From contig NZ_NUNF01000040.1 of assembly GCF_002585305.1 (NCBI RefSeq), positions 1-18,567 on the forward strand: a DNA stretch of 18,567 bases, in the 5' to 3' direction. The notes under the pieces are model-generated. The model made no database searches, had not been told where the DNA came from, and saw only the letters and a list, made by a program, of their open reading frames with translations. Each line of letters opens with the position of its first letter. Position 1 is the first letter of the stretch. Position numbers and translations under genes: made by a program. Below, one piece after another: positions 1 to 7,868 of this stretch. This DNA is from Bacillus sp. AFS037270. Its GTDB lineage: Bacteria > Bacillota > Bacilli > Bacillales_B > DSM-18226.

Positions 1-19
1 TCGATCGAGGACTTAACCA
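1..19 (+). rRNA. 23S ribosomal RNA, 3' end only (partial)
   Basis: The first bases, TCGATCGAGGACTTAACCA, match the conserved 3' terminus of Bacillus 23S rRNA, which I recall as ending in AATCGATCGAGGACTTAACC. The rest of the gene lies upstream of the window. The exact mature 3' end is uncertain by a few bases. The 5S gene follows on the same strand, so this is the end of a normal 16S-23S-5S operon. Confidence 0.85.
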
Positions 20-73
20 TAGTCTATAGGCGTACCTCGTTTTTACAACATTTCTTCTATATTATCTAGTTTT

Positions 74-89
74 GAGAGAACGATCTCTC
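74..89 (+). other. Short hairpin in the 23S-5S spacer
   Basis: GAGAGA (74-79) pairs with TCTCTC (84-89) around the tetraloop ACGA. It lies 11 bases before the 5S gene. It is not followed by a T-run, so it is not a terminator. A role in pre-rRNA folding or RNase processing is only an inference. Confidence 0.4.
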
Positions 90-100
90 TAATTTTATAG

Positions 101-216
<116 letters not shown>

Positions 217-225
217 AGCACTAGG

Positions 226-251
226 GACAATCCAGAAGGATTGTCTTTTTT
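226..251 (+). terminator. Intrinsic terminator of the rRNA operon
   Basis: GACAATCC (226-233) and GGATTGTC (238-245) form a perfect 8-bp stem with loop AGAA, followed by six Ts. It ends the rRNA operon just after the 5S gene. Confidence 0.95.
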
Positions 252-389
252 GCGTTTATGGCGAAAAAGATGAGTAAAAAGCAAAAAGTACGAAGTGTTT
301 TCAAAGAAAACACATGTAGACATACACCCATTGAGAGTAATTAACATAAGATAATACAGGAGCCGGCTGAAAAGATTATTCGAAAAATT

Positions 390-419
390 GTATACAAATC
401 TGATGTATCGGACAGAATG
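390..419 (+). promoter_or_regulatory. Sigma-F-type promoter of csfB
   Basis: GTATA (390-394) is separated by exactly 15 bases from GGACAGAATG (410-419). This fits the recalled sigma-F pattern GYWTA-N15-GGNNANANTW, with only the last base off. B. subtilis csfB is a known sigma-F target in the forespore, so gene identity and promoter type agree. The -10 element overlaps the first ATG of the open frame (417), which argues for a downstream start. Confidence 0.7.
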
Positions 420-440
420 GATGTATGGAGGTGGAGGGGA

Positions 441-644
441 TTGAGTTCATTATTAGCACATAATCATTTTGAGGAAACGTGCGTTATTTGTGAAAGTCTA
501 AAACCAAAAGGCATACATCTATACACTTCTTTTATTTGTACAGACTGCGAAAATGATTTAATTCATACAGATACAAATGATCCAAGATATAAATATTTCC
601 TTAAACAGCTAAAAAAGATTACCACACCTGAAATATTTTCATAA
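441..644 (+). CDS. csfB: CsfB (Gin), anti-sigma-G factor of the forespore
   Basis: This is a small zinc-finger protein of 67 residues from the chosen start. In B. subtilis, CsfB/Gin is made under sigma-F, binds sigma-G and prevents its premature activity; it can also act on sigma-E. Two CXXC pairs (Cys14/Cys17 and Cys33/Cys36) match the zinc knuckle required for dimerisation, and the GIHLYTSFIC and DPRYKYF blocks are typical of the family. The frame could open at ATG 417, but that codon sits inside the sigma-F -10 box. TTG 441 is preceded by GGAGGTGG (427-434) at normal spacing and gives a length close to the B. subtilis 64 residues. A terminator follows directly. In B. subtilis xpaC and yaaN come next; here they are absent. 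Confidence 0.9.
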   Translation: MSSLLAHNHFEETCVICESLKPKGIHLYTSFICTDCENDLIHTDTNDPRYKYFLKQLKKITTPEIFS

Positions 645-645
645 T

Positions 646-671
646 AAGTCCTTAAAGGGCTTTATTTTTTT
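646..671 (+). terminator. Intrinsic terminator after csfB
   Basis: AAGTCCT (646-652) pairs with AGGGCTT (656-662, one G-U) around a three-base loop, followed by TATTTTTTT. It makes csfB a single-gene transcription unit. Confidence 0.75.
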
Positions 672-739
672 GTTGAAAAATAGGAAACTAAATAAAGTGA
701 TCTTAAAAAATGTGTTTTAATAGGCAAGGAAGATATAAG

Positions 740-2182
740 ATGAAAAATCAATTGGAAACACCTTTGTATAATGCCCTAAAGGGACATTTAAGTAATAATC
801 CTTTATCCTTTCATGTTCCCGGCCATAAATACGGTGAAATAGCTGCATATAAACAAGATGAATTTTTTAAAGGAATACTAAAAATAGATGTAACAGAATT
901 AACCGGCTTAGATGACCTGCATTCACCAGAAGGTGCGATCAGAGAAGCGGAAGAGCTTTTATCTGAGCTTTACAAGACAAAAAAAAGCTACTTACTTGTG
1001 AATGGTTCTACTGTAGGGAATCTTACTATGATCATGGCAGCTTGTGCGGAGGGTTCAATAGTGCTCGTGCAAAGAAACTGCCATAAATCGGTGTTAAATG
1101 CACTAAAATTAGCAAAAGTAAGGCCTGTATTTCTTGAGCCAGAGGTAGATCAGGAATGGAAGGTAGCTGCAGGCATTAGCACCCAAACCGTCCAACAGGC
1201 CATTAACCAGTATCCTGATGCTAAAGCCATTATCTTAACTTACCCGAATTATTATGGGATGGTCTATGACTTAAAGGGAATCATCGATTTGGCTCATCAA
1301 CATCATATTCCCGTATTGGTAGATGAGGCACATGGGCCTCATCTTATCATTGGTGACCCTTTTCCGGCATCGGCACTACAATTAGGTGCGGATTTGGTAG
1401 TTCACTCTGCACATAAGACCCTTCCAGCGCTGACAATGGGTTCCTTTTTGCATGTAAATAGTAACCTGGTAGATTTTAAAAGGGTAGAAGAATATCTAGG
1501 GATATTTCAATCAAGCAGCCCGTCCTATCCAATTATGGCATCACTTGATATTTCCAGACATTACCTAGCTGCGTATGAACAAGAGGATGTACACTTTCTT
1601 CTATCTGAAATCCAATCCTTTAAAGAAGCTTTAGCTAAGATTGAGAGCATAAGAGTATTAACATATCCAAAAAAAATTGGTGATCCTCTTAAAATCACCA
1701 TACAATCTAAATCTGATTTAACAGGATTTCAATTACAAAAAAGATTCGAAGCGAATGGAATATATACGGAATTAGCTGATCCGTATAATGTCCTATTTAT
1801 TTTACCTCTTTTAAAAAAAGGACAAGTCTATCCATTATCCGAGACTGCGGCGAAAATTAAAAGTGCGCTTTACGGTTTGCCGTTTAACGACATAATTGAA
1901 GAAATACCGACAGGCGATGAAAGGATTTCGGAGTTAGCCATCAGTTATAGTGAAATGGAAAAACTAAATGTAATGGAAGTCAAGATAGAGAGGGCATCAG
2001 GATTGGTTTGTGCAGATACGATCATACCCTATCCACCTGGGATTCCTTTGTTAATGAAGGGAGAAAGAATAACAAGTGGAAAGATTGGACAGCTTAATCG
2101 TTTACTACAAACAGGTGCAAGATTTCAAGGGGATGCCTCTCTATTAAAAGCAGGTTATCTAAAGACATTTTCTATAACGTAG
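740..2182 (+). CDS. yaaO: Orn/Lys/Arg decarboxylase family PLP enzyme (YaaO-like)
   Basis: This is a fold-type I, pyridoxal-phosphate-dependent decarboxylase of the Orn/Lys/Arg family, 480 residues, the length of B. subtilis YaaO as I recall it. The opening region carries SFHVPGHK and the glycine/serine-rich [11 protein letters not shown]. The cofactor site shows VDEAHGPH (around 194-201) and the Schiff-base lysine in SAHKTLPA (Lys226). A C-terminal domain ends with [14 protein letters not shown], typical of the short bacterial decarboxylases. The N-terminal receiver-like wing of the E. coli inducible enzymes is absent. The substrate (arginine, lysine or ornithine) cannot be told from the sequence. 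ATG 740 is preferred over the upstream ATG 710 because AAGGAAG (726-732) sits 7 bases before it. tmk follows after 25 bases, probably in the same operon. Confidence 0.93.
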   Translation: MKNQLETPLYNALKGHLSNNPLSFHVPGHKYGEIAAYKQDEFFKGILKIDVTELTGLDDLHSPEGAIREAEELLSELYKTKKSYLLVNGSTVGNLTMIMAACAEGSIVLVQRNCHKSVLNALKLAKVRPVFLEPEVDQEWKVAAGISTQTVQQAINQYPDAKAIILTYPNYYGMVYDLKGIIDLAHQHHIPVLVDEAHGPHLIIGDPFPASALQLGADLVVHSAHKTLPALTMGSFLHVNSNLVDFKRVEEYLGIFQSSSPSYPIMASLDISRHYLAAYEQEDVHFLLSEIQSFKEALAKIESIRVLTYPKKIGDPLKITIQSKSDLTGFQLQKRFEANGIYTELADPYNVLFILPLLKKGQVYPLSETAAKIKSALYGLPFNDIIEEIPTGDERISELAISYSEMEKLNVMEVKIERASGLVCADTIIPYPPGIPLLMKGERITSGKIGQLNRLLQTGARFQGDASLLKAGYLKTFSIT

Positions 2183-2207
2183 GATTATACATACTGGAGG
2201 TTTTATT

Positions 2208-2840
2208 TTGAAGGAAAGCGGAACTTTTATTACATTTGAAGGTCCGGATGGGGCTGGAAAGACAACTATTATAAATCTAATAGCCAAAGAGTTGGAGCAC
2301 TCTTTGTTGACCAGGGAGCCAGGAGGCATTGAAATAGCTGAGCAAATTAGAAAAGTTATTTTAGATAAAGAAAATACCGCTATGGACCCTCGAACAGAAG
2401 CACTGTTATATGCGGCAGCAAGAAGGCAGCATTTAATTGAAAAAGTAAAGCCGGCATTACAAGATGGGAAAGTAGTTCTATGTGACAGATTTGTTGATAG
2501 TTCATTAGCGTATCAGGGATATGCCCGTGGATTAGGAATGGATGAGGTTTATGCGATTAATCAATTTGCCATTGAGGACTTGAGCCCAGAGCTGACTATT
2601 TATTTTGATATTGAACCTGAATTAGGAATGAAGCGAATTAATAGAAATAAAGGAAGAGAAGTAAACCGCCTCGACTTAGAAAATCTCGATTTCCATCATA
2701 AAGTCAGAGAAGGATATCTTCTACTATTGAAGCGTTTCCCAGCCAGAATGGTCCGGATTGATGCGTCAGGTACCATTGATGAGGTCTATCAAAAAACTCT
2801 AAATATAATCAAAGCAAGATTAGCAGAGAAAAGCCTTTAG
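2208..2840 (+). CDS. tmk: Thymidylate kinase
   Basis: Phosphorylates dTMP to dTDP with ATP, an essential cytoplasmic step of dTTP synthesis. The 210-residue protein has the P-loop GPDGAGKTT (12-20), the TREPGG motif (35-40), the DRFVDSS motif of the dTMP site (93-99) and a LID-like basic stretch around RNKGREVNR (146-154). Length matches B. subtilis Tmk (about 212). The start is a TTG with GGAGG (2196-2200) seven bases upstream; no better ATG exists nearby. It follows yaaO with a 25-base gap, as in B. subtilis. The terminator hairpin at 2829-2854 begins inside the last codons and includes the stop, so it ends the yaaO-tmk unit. Confidence 0.97.
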   Translation: MKESGTFITFEGPDGAGKTTIINLIAKELEHSLLTREPGGIEIAEQIRKVILDKENTAMDPRTEALLYAAARRQHLIEKVKPALQDGKVVLCDRFVDSSLAYQGYARGLGMDEVYAINQFAIEDLSPELTIYFDIEPELGMKRINRNKGREVNRLDLENLDFHHKVREGYLLLLKRFPARMVRIDASGTIDEVYQKTLNIIKARLAEKSL

Positions 2841-2854
2841 TATAAGGCTTTTTT
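2829..2854 (+). terminator. Intrinsic terminator overlapping the tmk stop codon
   Basis: AAAAGCCTT (2829-2837) pairs with AAGGCTTTT (2844-2852) in a 9-bp stem with a six-base loop, ending in a T-run. The tmk stop TAG (2838-2840) lies in the loop. Confidence 0.85.
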
Positions 2855-2878
2855 ATTTAGGTATACCGGCAGATAACC

Positions 2879-2887
2879 TGTTATAAT
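2879..2887 (+). promoter_or_regulatory. Probable sigma-A promoter (extended -10) for darA operon
   Basis: TGTTATAAT is a perfect -10 hexamer with an extended TGn element, 25 bases after the tmk terminator and about 35 bases before the darA start. No convincing -35 is seen at 16-18 bases, which extended -10 promoters can tolerate. Confidence 0.5.
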
Positions 2888-2894
2888 AAAATAA

Positions 2895-3251
<357 letters not shown>

Positions 3252-3281
3252 TTTTGTGTTAATAGATAGCGAGTGATTAAT

Positions 3282-4289
3282 TTGGTTAAAACATGGGATC
3301 AACTACTAGAGCTGCAGCCGACCGTGTTGAAAATGTTAAAAAACAGCTTGTTAAAAAATCGAGTGGCCCATGCGTACCTTTTTGAAGGCATGAGAGGGAC
3401 GGGGAAAAAGGAAATATCCCTATTATTTACAAAAACTTTATTTTGTGAACAGTTAGTAGAAGAATATAAACCTTGCGAGTCATGTAATAACTGCCTTCGA
3501 ATCAATAACGGAAACCATCCTGATGTTCATATAGTCGAGCCGGACGGATTATCGATTAAAGTGGAGCAGATACGAAATCTGCAGGCAGAATTTTCAAAAA
3601 AAGGTGTAGAATCTCAACATAAAGTATACGTAATTTCTCATGCTGATAAAATGAGCGTGAGTGCTTCTAACAGCTTGCTAAAATTCCTCGAGGAACCTAA
3701 TCCGGGCACGGTAGCTTTTCTTTTAACTGAGCAAGTCCAACAGCTGCTTCCGACGATTTTATCTAGATGCCAGGTGTTGGTATTTCAACCGTTAGCACCA
3801 CAGATGATGATCAAACAATTAATAGAAAATGGAGTTCATCCAGCTAAGGCTCCATTACTAGCACAGTTAACCAATAATTTGGAAGAAGCTCTCAAATTAA
3901 ATGTTGATGAATGGTTTGCACAAGCCCAAAAAATAGTGGTAAAATTATATGAGGTGTTAAAAAAGAATCCGCTGGAGGCGATGGTTACACTTCAGGGAGA
4001 TTGGTTTTTACACTTTAAAGAAAAAGAACAGATTCAACGTGGTTTAGATCTTTTACTTCTAATCTTTAAAGATTTACTATATATACAATTGGATAGGCAG
4101 GAGCAGCTTGTTTTTATAGAGGAGAATGAGCGGTTAAGACAGTATGCCCTGCAAACATCTGGACGGCGCTTATCGGATCAAATGTCAGCTATTCTTGATG
4201 CAAAAAGGAAGCTGCAGGCAAATATGAATCCTCAGCTGATGATGGAACAGCTTGTGTTAAAATTGCAGGAGGGATCTTCATTTGTATGA
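3282..4289 (+). CDS. holB: DNA polymerase III clamp loader subunit delta'
   Basis: AAA+ clamp-loader subunit, about 335 residues (B. subtilis HolB is about 329). It works with DnaX and HolA to load the beta clamp. A P-loop-like segment GMRGTGKKE (36-44) lacks the usual Ser/Thr after the lysine, as in other non-hydrolysing delta' proteins. A four-cysteine zinc module follows (Cys55, Cys65, Cys68, Cys71), then NHPDVHIVEPDG, SHADKMS, SLLKFLEEPNPGT and the arginine-finger-like LSRCQ. The frame is open from GTG 3273, but TTG 3282 gives an N-terminus (MVKTWDQLLELQP) aligning residue for residue with the B. subtilis start, and GTGAT at 3273-3277 could serve as a weak ribosome site. The stop overlaps ricT by 8 bases, implying translational coupling. 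Confidence 0.93.
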   Translation: MVKTWDQLLELQPTVLKMLKNSLLKNRVAHAYLFEGMRGTGKKEISLLFTKTLFCEQLVEEYKPCESCNNCLRINNGNHPDVHIVEPDGLSIKVEQIRNLQAEFSKKGVESQHKVYVISHADKMSVSASNSLLKFLEEPNPGTVAFLLTEQVQQLLPTILSRCQVLVFQPLAPQMMIKQLIENGVHPAKAPLLAQLTNNLEEALKLNVDEWFAQAQKIVVKLYEVLKKNPLEAMVTLQGDWFLHFKEKEQIQRGLDLLLLIFKDLLYIQLDRQEQLVFIEENERLRQYALQTSGRRLSDQMSAILDAKRKLQANMNPQLMMEQLVLKLQEGSSFV

Positions 4290-5109
4290 TGTTGTAGGAG
4301 TACGCTTTAAAAAAGCGGGGAAAATCTATTATTTTGATCCGGGAGACCTCTTAATTGAAAAGGATGACTTTGTCATTGTCGAAACTGTCCGCGGTGTAGA
4401 ATATGGAAGGGCTGTGATTGCCCGCAAACAGGTTGAGGAACATGATGTTGTCCTTCCGTTAAAAAAGGTGGTCAGAATTGCCGACCAAAAGGATCGAATG
4501 ATTGTTGAAGAAAATAAGCAGGCAGCCCAAGAAGCTTATGAGGTTTGTAATGAAAAAGTGAATGAACATCAGCTGGATATGAAACTAGTGGATGTTGAAT
4601 ATACATTTGATCGAAACAAAGTAATCTTCTACTTTACAGCAGATGGAAGAGTTGATTTCCGGGAGCTTGTTAAAGATTTAGCAGCCATTTTTAGGACACG
4701 CATTGAACTACGACAAATTGGTGTCCGCGATGAGGCAAAAATGCTTGGCGGTATTGGACCATGCGGGAGAATGCTATGCTGTTCTACTTTTTTAGGTGAC
4801 TTTGATCCTGTCTCCATTAAAATGGCAAAGGATCAAAATCTTTCATTGAATCCAACAAAGATTTCCGGGTTGTGCGGAAGACTAATGTGCTGCTTGAAAT
4901 ATGAAAATGATGAATATGAGTCCGCTAAAGAAGCTTTGCCTGATTTAGGGGAAATTATTGAAACGCCACAAGGTAAGGGAAAAGTGGTTGGATTAAATAT
5001 ATTAGAGCGGGTACTTCAGGTTGAACTAAAGGAACAAGAACGAGTTCTGGAGTATACTTTGGATGAAATCATTAAAGAAGGTGCCTTTTCTATACAATCC
5101 ACAGATTAA
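4282..5109 (+). CDS. ricT: RicT (YaaT), Ric complex subunit of RNase Y and phosphorelay control
   Basis: A 275-residue PSP1-domain protein. In B. subtilis RicT forms a complex with RicA (YmcA) and RicF (YlbF). The complex carries iron-sulfur clusters, promotes RNase Y-dependent mRNA maturation and affects sporulation, competence and biofilm formation. The start MYDVVGVRFKKAGKIYYF is characteristic. The cysteine-rich core is intact: GGIGPCGRMLCC (156-167) and GLCGRLMCC (196-204), giving Cys161, 166, 167, 198, 203 and 204. The start is a TTG (4282) with GGAGGG (4268-4273) upstream, overlapping the holB end by 8 bases. Only 12 bases separate it from the yabA start, so it belongs to the darA-holB-ricT-yabA unit. 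Confidence 0.96.
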   Translation: MYDVVGVRFKKAGKIYYFDPGDLLIEKDDFVIVETVRGVEYGRAVIARKQVEEHDVVLPLKKVVRIADQKDRMIVEENKQAAQEAYEVCNEKVNEHQLDMKLVDVEYTFDRNKVIFYFTADGRVDFRELVKDLAAIFRTRIELRQIGVRDEAKMLGGIGPCGRMLCCSTFLGDFDPVSIKMAKDQNLSLNPTKISGLCGRLMCCLKYENDEYESAKEALPDLGEIIETPQGKGKVVGLNILERVLQVELKEQERVLEYTLDEIIKEGAFSIQSTD

Positions 5110-5121
5110 GAGGTGGAAGCC

Positions 5122-5496
5122 GTGGATAAAAAGGAAATTTTTGAATCAGTAAGTAATATGGAAACACAAATTGGCCATCTTTACCAGCAATTAGGGGAAT
5201 TAAAGCAGCATTTAGCCGAGATACTAGAAGAAAATCATTATTTAAAGCTCGAAAACGAGCATTTAAGGCGCCGTTTAGATGTAACCACTGAAGAAGGAAA
5301 GAAAGAAACAGAAACGAAACAGGGTGCTGCAGCAGCTGCGGAAACCCCAAGTGGGAAGCATTTTGATGTTGGTGAAGGTTATGATAATCTCGCAAGGCTT
5401 TATCAAGAGGGGTTTCATATATGTAATCTTCACTTCGGCAGCTTGCGTAAAGAAGGCGATTGTTTATTTTGTCTTTCTTTTCTTAATAAGAAATAA
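5122..5496 (+). CDS. yabA: YabA, replication initiation control protein
   Basis: A 124-residue negative regulator of replication initiation that bridges DnaA and the DnaN clamp in Bacillus and limits over-initiation. Residues 1-60 form a leucine-zipper coiled coil ([18 protein letters not shown], then [15 protein letters not shown]). A poorly conserved Glu/Lys/Ala-rich linker (56-80) includes a run of five alanines. The C-terminal zinc domain [18 protein letters not shown]...[11 protein letters not shown] has likely ligands His99, Cys101, Cys114 and Cys117. I use GTG 5122, giving MDKKEIF as in B. subtilis, with AGAGGTGG (5109-5116) as ribosome site; the upstream in-frame GTG 5113 lies inside that site. 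A hairpin terminator follows. Confidence 0.96.
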   Translation: MDKKEIFESVSNMETQIGHLYQQLGELKQHLAEILEENHYLKLENEHLRRRLDVTTEEGKKETETKQGAAAAAETPSGKHFDVGEGYDNLARLYQEGFHICNLHFGSLRKEGDCLFCLSFLNKK

Positions 5497-5501
5497 CCTT
5501 A

Positions 5502-5530
5502 AGAGGCTGATTGATGCAGCCTCTATTTTC
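5502..5530 (+). terminator. Hairpin terminator after yabA
   Basis: AGAGGCTG (5502-5509) and CAGCCTCT (5517-5524) form a perfect 8-bp stem with a seven-base loop. The tail ATTTTC is T-poor, so termination may be partial and could feed the yabB-yazA-rsmI genes. Confidence 0.65.
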
Positions 5531-5559
5531 ATATCATTATTAGTTAGGATGGATCGTTA

Positions 5560-6300
5560 GTGGTGATTTTAAAAGAAGATGAACGGCTTGATTATTTACT
5601 GGCTGAGAAGCTTCGAATTATTCAAAGCCCAACTGTATTTGCTTTTTCTCTTGATGCCGTTTTGCTGGCTCGATTTGTTTATGTTCCGATTCAAAAGGGG
5701 AATTTAATTGATCTCTGCAGCGGCAACGGGGTGATTCCTTTATTTTTAAGTGCACGGACAAAAGGGAATATTACGGGTGTGGAAATACAAGATCGATTAT
5801 ATGATATGGCTGTTCGAAGTATTGAGTACAATAAACTAGAAGGCCGTTTAAAAATGATCCATGGTGATATTAAAGAAATGCCTCAGCAGTTAGGGTATGG
5901 AAAATTTGATGTGGTTACCTGTAATCCCCCGTACTTTATAACTCCTTCAAAAGAAGAAATAAATCCTAATGAGCATTTAGCCATTGCCCGTCATGAAATT
6001 CTTTGTACGCTCGAAGATGCCATAAAAGCGTCAAGTCAGTTAGTCCGACAAGGCGGCAAGGTTGCCTTTGTCCATCGTCCTGGTCGTCTCATTGATATTA
6101 TTACGTTAATGCGTCAGTACAGGCTTGAACCAAAGCGGATTCAGTTTGTCTATCCAAAGCAGGGCAAGGAAGCTAATATTCTTCTAGTAGAAGCGATAAA
6201 AGACGGCAGTCCGGATTTGAAAATACTGTCGCCGCTAATTGTTTATAATGAAGATGATGAATACACTCCTGAAATCAGAGGGATTTTATATGGAGAGTAG
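5560..6300 (+). CDS. yabB: YabB/TrmN6-like SAM-dependent tRNA adenine-N6 methyltransferase
   Basis: A class I SAM-dependent methyltransferase of 246 residues, related to E. coli TrmN6, which makes N6-methyladenosine at A37 of tRNA-Val. The N-terminal [28 protein letters not shown] is the family signature. The SAM motif [13 protein letters not shown] starts at 51, the GVEIQ acidic loop is at 73-77, and the catalytic NPPY of N6-adenine methyltransferases is at 122-125. A C-terminal [10 protein letters not shown]...RIQFVYPK segment is conserved. Start: two consecutive GTG codons, 5560 and 5563; 5560 is chosen for the family-like MV start. Its end overlaps the yazA start by 11 bases. A weak candidate promoter (TTGATG at 5511, CATTAT at 5535) overlaps the preceding terminator hairpin. 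The exact tRNA substrate is inferred by homology. Confidence 0.92.
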   Translation: MVILKEDERLDYLLAEKLRIIQSPTVFAFSLDAVLLARFVYVPIQKGNLIDLCSGNGVIPLFLSARTKGNITGVEIQDRLYDMAVRSIEYNKLEGRLKMIHGDIKEMPQQLGYGKFDVVTCNPPYFITPSKEEINPNEHLAIARHEILCTLEDAIKASSQLVRQGGKVAFVHRPGRLIDIITLMRQYRLEPKRIQFVYPKQGKEANILLVEAIKDGSPDLKILSPLIVYNEDDEYTPEIRGILYGE

Positions 6301-6574
6301 CGGCCATTATTTTTATGTCCTAACGTGCAGCGATGGAAGTCTTTATGGCGGTTATACAAATGATCTTGACCGTCGAATCGAGCAGCATAACGAGGGCAAG
6401 GGAGCAAAATATACACGGGGAAGAGGACCGGTCAAATTGACCTATTATCAAGTCTTTGCTAGCAAAGGGGAGGCCTTAAGGGCCGAATATCAGTTTAAAC
6501 AGTTAACAAGAAAGAAAAAGCTGGAGTATTTAATGAAAGATGGTGAATCGGATGTGGCAGCAGAAAAGCTTTGA
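6290..6574 (+). CDS. yazA: YazA, GIY-YIG nuclease superfamily protein (UPF0213)
   Basis: A 94-residue stand-alone GIY-YIG domain of the YhbQ/YazA type. The family motif appears as YFYVLTC followed by [19 protein letters not shown], with the usual [15 protein letters not shown] and a Glu in the [13 protein letters not shown] segment. Related proteins cleave or bind DNA in vitro, but the cellular role is not established. The frame is open from 6239, inside yabB, but ATG 6290 has AGAGGGA (6277-6283) at good spacing and gives the B. subtilis-like start. It overlaps yabB by 11 bases and the rsmI start by 23 bases, so the three genes are probably translationally coupled. Confidence 0.93.
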   Translation: MESSGHYFYVLTCSDGSLYGGYTNDLDRRIEQHNEGKGAKYTRGRGPVKLTYYQVFASKGEALRAEYQFKQLTRKKKLEYLMKDGESDVAAEKL

Positions 6575-7433
6575 AAACGAAGCGGATAAGGGAATCCTTT
6601 ATCTTGTTCCTACTCCAATAGGAAACCTAGAGGATATGACCTTTCGGGCTATTAGAATCATGAAAGAAGCAGACTTGATTGCTGCTGAGGATACCAGAAA
6701 TACAAAAAAATTGTGTAATTACTTTGAAATTGATACCCAGATAGTCAGCTATCATGAACATAATAAGGAAACTAGCGGGGAAAAGTTGATTGAAAAGGTC
6801 AAGCAAGGCTTGAAGGTTGCCCTAGTCAGCGATGCGGGCATGCCCGCGATTTCTGACCCTGGATATGAGCTTGTTCAGGCTGCGATAAGTGAACAAGTAG
6901 CGGTGGTTCCGTTACCCGGGGCAAATGCTGCACTCACTTCATTAATTGCCTCAGGACTAACTTGTCAGCCTTTTTATTTTTATGGGTTTTTACACCGGAA
7001 TAAGAAAGAGAAGCGGGCTGAATTAGAGGTTTTGAGAAAACAAAAGGCTACCTTGATCTTTTATGAATCACCGCATCGTTTAAAAGAAACCTTAGCCATT
7101 ATGATCGAGGTTCTTGGTAACCGAGAGGTCGTAATTTGCCGGGAATTAACAAAGAAATATGAAGAGTTTATTCGGGGAACCCTTGAAGAAATCAACAGTT
7201 GGGCACAATCTAATGAAATCCGCGGAGAATTTTGTTTGATTGTAGAAGGTACCGAAATTCAAGAAGAGGAAGAAGAAATAAACTGGTGGCAAGATTTATC
7301 AGTGGAGGAGCATGTCAATTACTACATAACGGAAAAAAATATCTCCTCAAAGGATGCTATTAAGCAAACAGCTAAAGACCGAAGTTTAAACAAACGTGAG
7401 GTTTATCAGGCCTATCATATTGAAGAAAATTAA
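6552..7433 (+). CDS. rsmI: 16S rRNA (cytidine1402-2'-O)-methyltransferase RsmI
   Basis: A tetrapyrrole-methylase-fold SAM methyltransferase that modifies C1402 in the ribosomal decoding centre, together with RsmH. It has 293 residues. Motifs in order are [15 protein letters not shown] (19-33), AAEDTR (44-49), VSYHEHN (65-71), [12 protein letters not shown] (93-104) and [12 protein letters not shown] (120-131), followed by FYESPHR and [13 protein letters not shown] 6552 gives MWQQKSFE, aligned with B. subtilis MKQQKSFE. The ORF itself is open from ATG 6540, and GTG 6543 is also possible. GGTGA (6542-6546) could serve as ribosome site. It overlaps yazA by 23 bases. Transcription ends at the hairpin shared with convergent abrB. 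Confidence 0.95.
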   Translation: MWQQKSFENEADKGILYLVPTPIGNLEDMTFRAIRIMKEADLIAAEDTRNTKKLCNYFEIDTQIVSYHEHNKETSGEKLIEKVKQGLKVALVSDAGMPAISDPGYELVQAAISEQVAVVPLPGANAALTSLIASGLTCQPFYFYGFLHRNKKEKRAELEVLRKQKATLIFYESPHRLKETLAIMIEVLGNREVVICRELTKKYEEFIRGTLEEINSWAQSNEIRGEFCLIVEGTEIQEEEEEINWWQDLSVEEHVNYYITEKNISSKDAIKQTAKDRSLNKREVYQAYHIEEN

Positions 7434-7436
7434 AAA

Positions 7437-7470
7437 CTCCAGCACGATTTCGTGCTGGAGCATTTTTTTT
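7437..7470. terminator. Bidirectional terminator between rsmI and abrB
   Basis: CTCCAGCACG (7437-7446) and CGTGCTGGAG (7451-7460) form a perfect 10-bp stem with loop ATTT. On the plus strand it is followed by eight Ts (7463-7470). On the minus strand the five As at 7432-7436 read as a U-run. It can therefore end both converging transcripts; its plus-strand T-run overlaps the last bases of abrB. Confidence 0.92.
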
Positions 7471-7753
7471 ATTTTACAAGTTCAAAATTCTTTTGAATTT
7501 CTTCTATTAATTGTTCTGCACCTTCACGGCTAAGAATTAATTTTCCGCCGGCAAGAGCCATGTTATCATCAGAAACTTCACCAGTTACTTGGCAAGTCAT
7601 ATTTGGTTTGTATTTTTTTAAGATAATGCGCTCATCGTCAACATAGATTTCAAGAGCATCCTTTTCTGCAATACCAAGTGTACGTCTTAATTCAATCGGA
7701 ATAACTACGCGGCCTAACTCATCAACTTTACGAACAATACCTGTAGATTTCAT
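7469..7753 (-). CDS. abrB: AbrB, transition-state regulator
   Basis: A 94-residue DNA-binding regulator that represses many post-exponential genes (sporulation, biofilm, antibiotics, competence) during growth. The N-terminal swapped-hairpin domain is essentially invariant, from MKSTGIVRKVDELGRVVIPI on, with Arg8, Arg15, Arg23 and Arg24 in place and Cys54 conserved. The C-terminal multimerisation half (GGKLILSREGAEQLIEEIQ) diverges modestly from B. subtilis. The ATG at 7753 has AGGAG (7762-7766, minus strand) upstream; the longer in-frame start at 7777 would add eight residues absent from the family. It is the only minus-strand gene here, so it is presumably opposed to replication. Its leader carries two Spo0A boxes (7807-7823) downstream of a strong promoter. 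Confidence 0.97.
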   Translation of the reverse strand: MKSTGIVRKVDELGRVVIPIELRRTLGIAEKDALEIYVDDERIILKKYKPNMTCQVTGEVSDDNMALAGGKLILSREGAEQLIEEIQKNFELVK

Positions 7754-7806
7754 TTTATAAACTCCTCTCATAAACACTTAAATTATTTATCTATCTTCTC
7801 TATTAA

Positions 7807-7823
7807 TTCGCCACAATTCGACA
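7807..7823 (-). promoter_or_regulatory. Tandem Spo0A boxes in the abrB leader
   Basis: On the minus strand the sequence reads TGTCGAATTGTGGCGAA, that is, two TGNCGAA boxes with a 10-base repeat, one DNA turn apart. They sit about 10-27 bases downstream of the predicted abrB start site. B. subtilis abrB has the same arrangement, and phosphorylated Spo0A represses it from there. Confidence 0.85.
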
Positions 7824-7839
7824 AATTTCTTATATTTTC

Positions 7840-7868
7840 ATAATACCAGTACTTCCCATATCCGTCAA
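7840..7868 (-). promoter_or_regulatory. Sigma-A promoter of abrB
   Basis: On the minus strand, TTGACG (7868-7863) and TATTAT (7845-7840) are separated by 17 bases. This is close to consensus and lies immediately upstream of the Spo0A boxes and about 90 bases before the abrB start. Confidence 0.82.

Noticed and set aside
6..39. CGAGG/CCTCG pairing with following Ts as a terminator after 23S
   Set aside because: The first arm belongs to the 23S 3' end that pairs with the 5' end of 23S, and the 5S gene downstream must be co-transcribed.
295..313. Hairpin GTGTTTTC/GAAAACAC between 5S and csfB
   Set aside because: Perfect 8-bp stem but three-base loop and no T-run on either strand; no function can be supported.
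258..344. Small Lys-rich open frame (28 codons, starts MAKKMSKKQKVR) after the 5S terminator
   Set aside because: It has no ribosome site at useful distance and no recognisable family; its composition follows the A-rich spacer.
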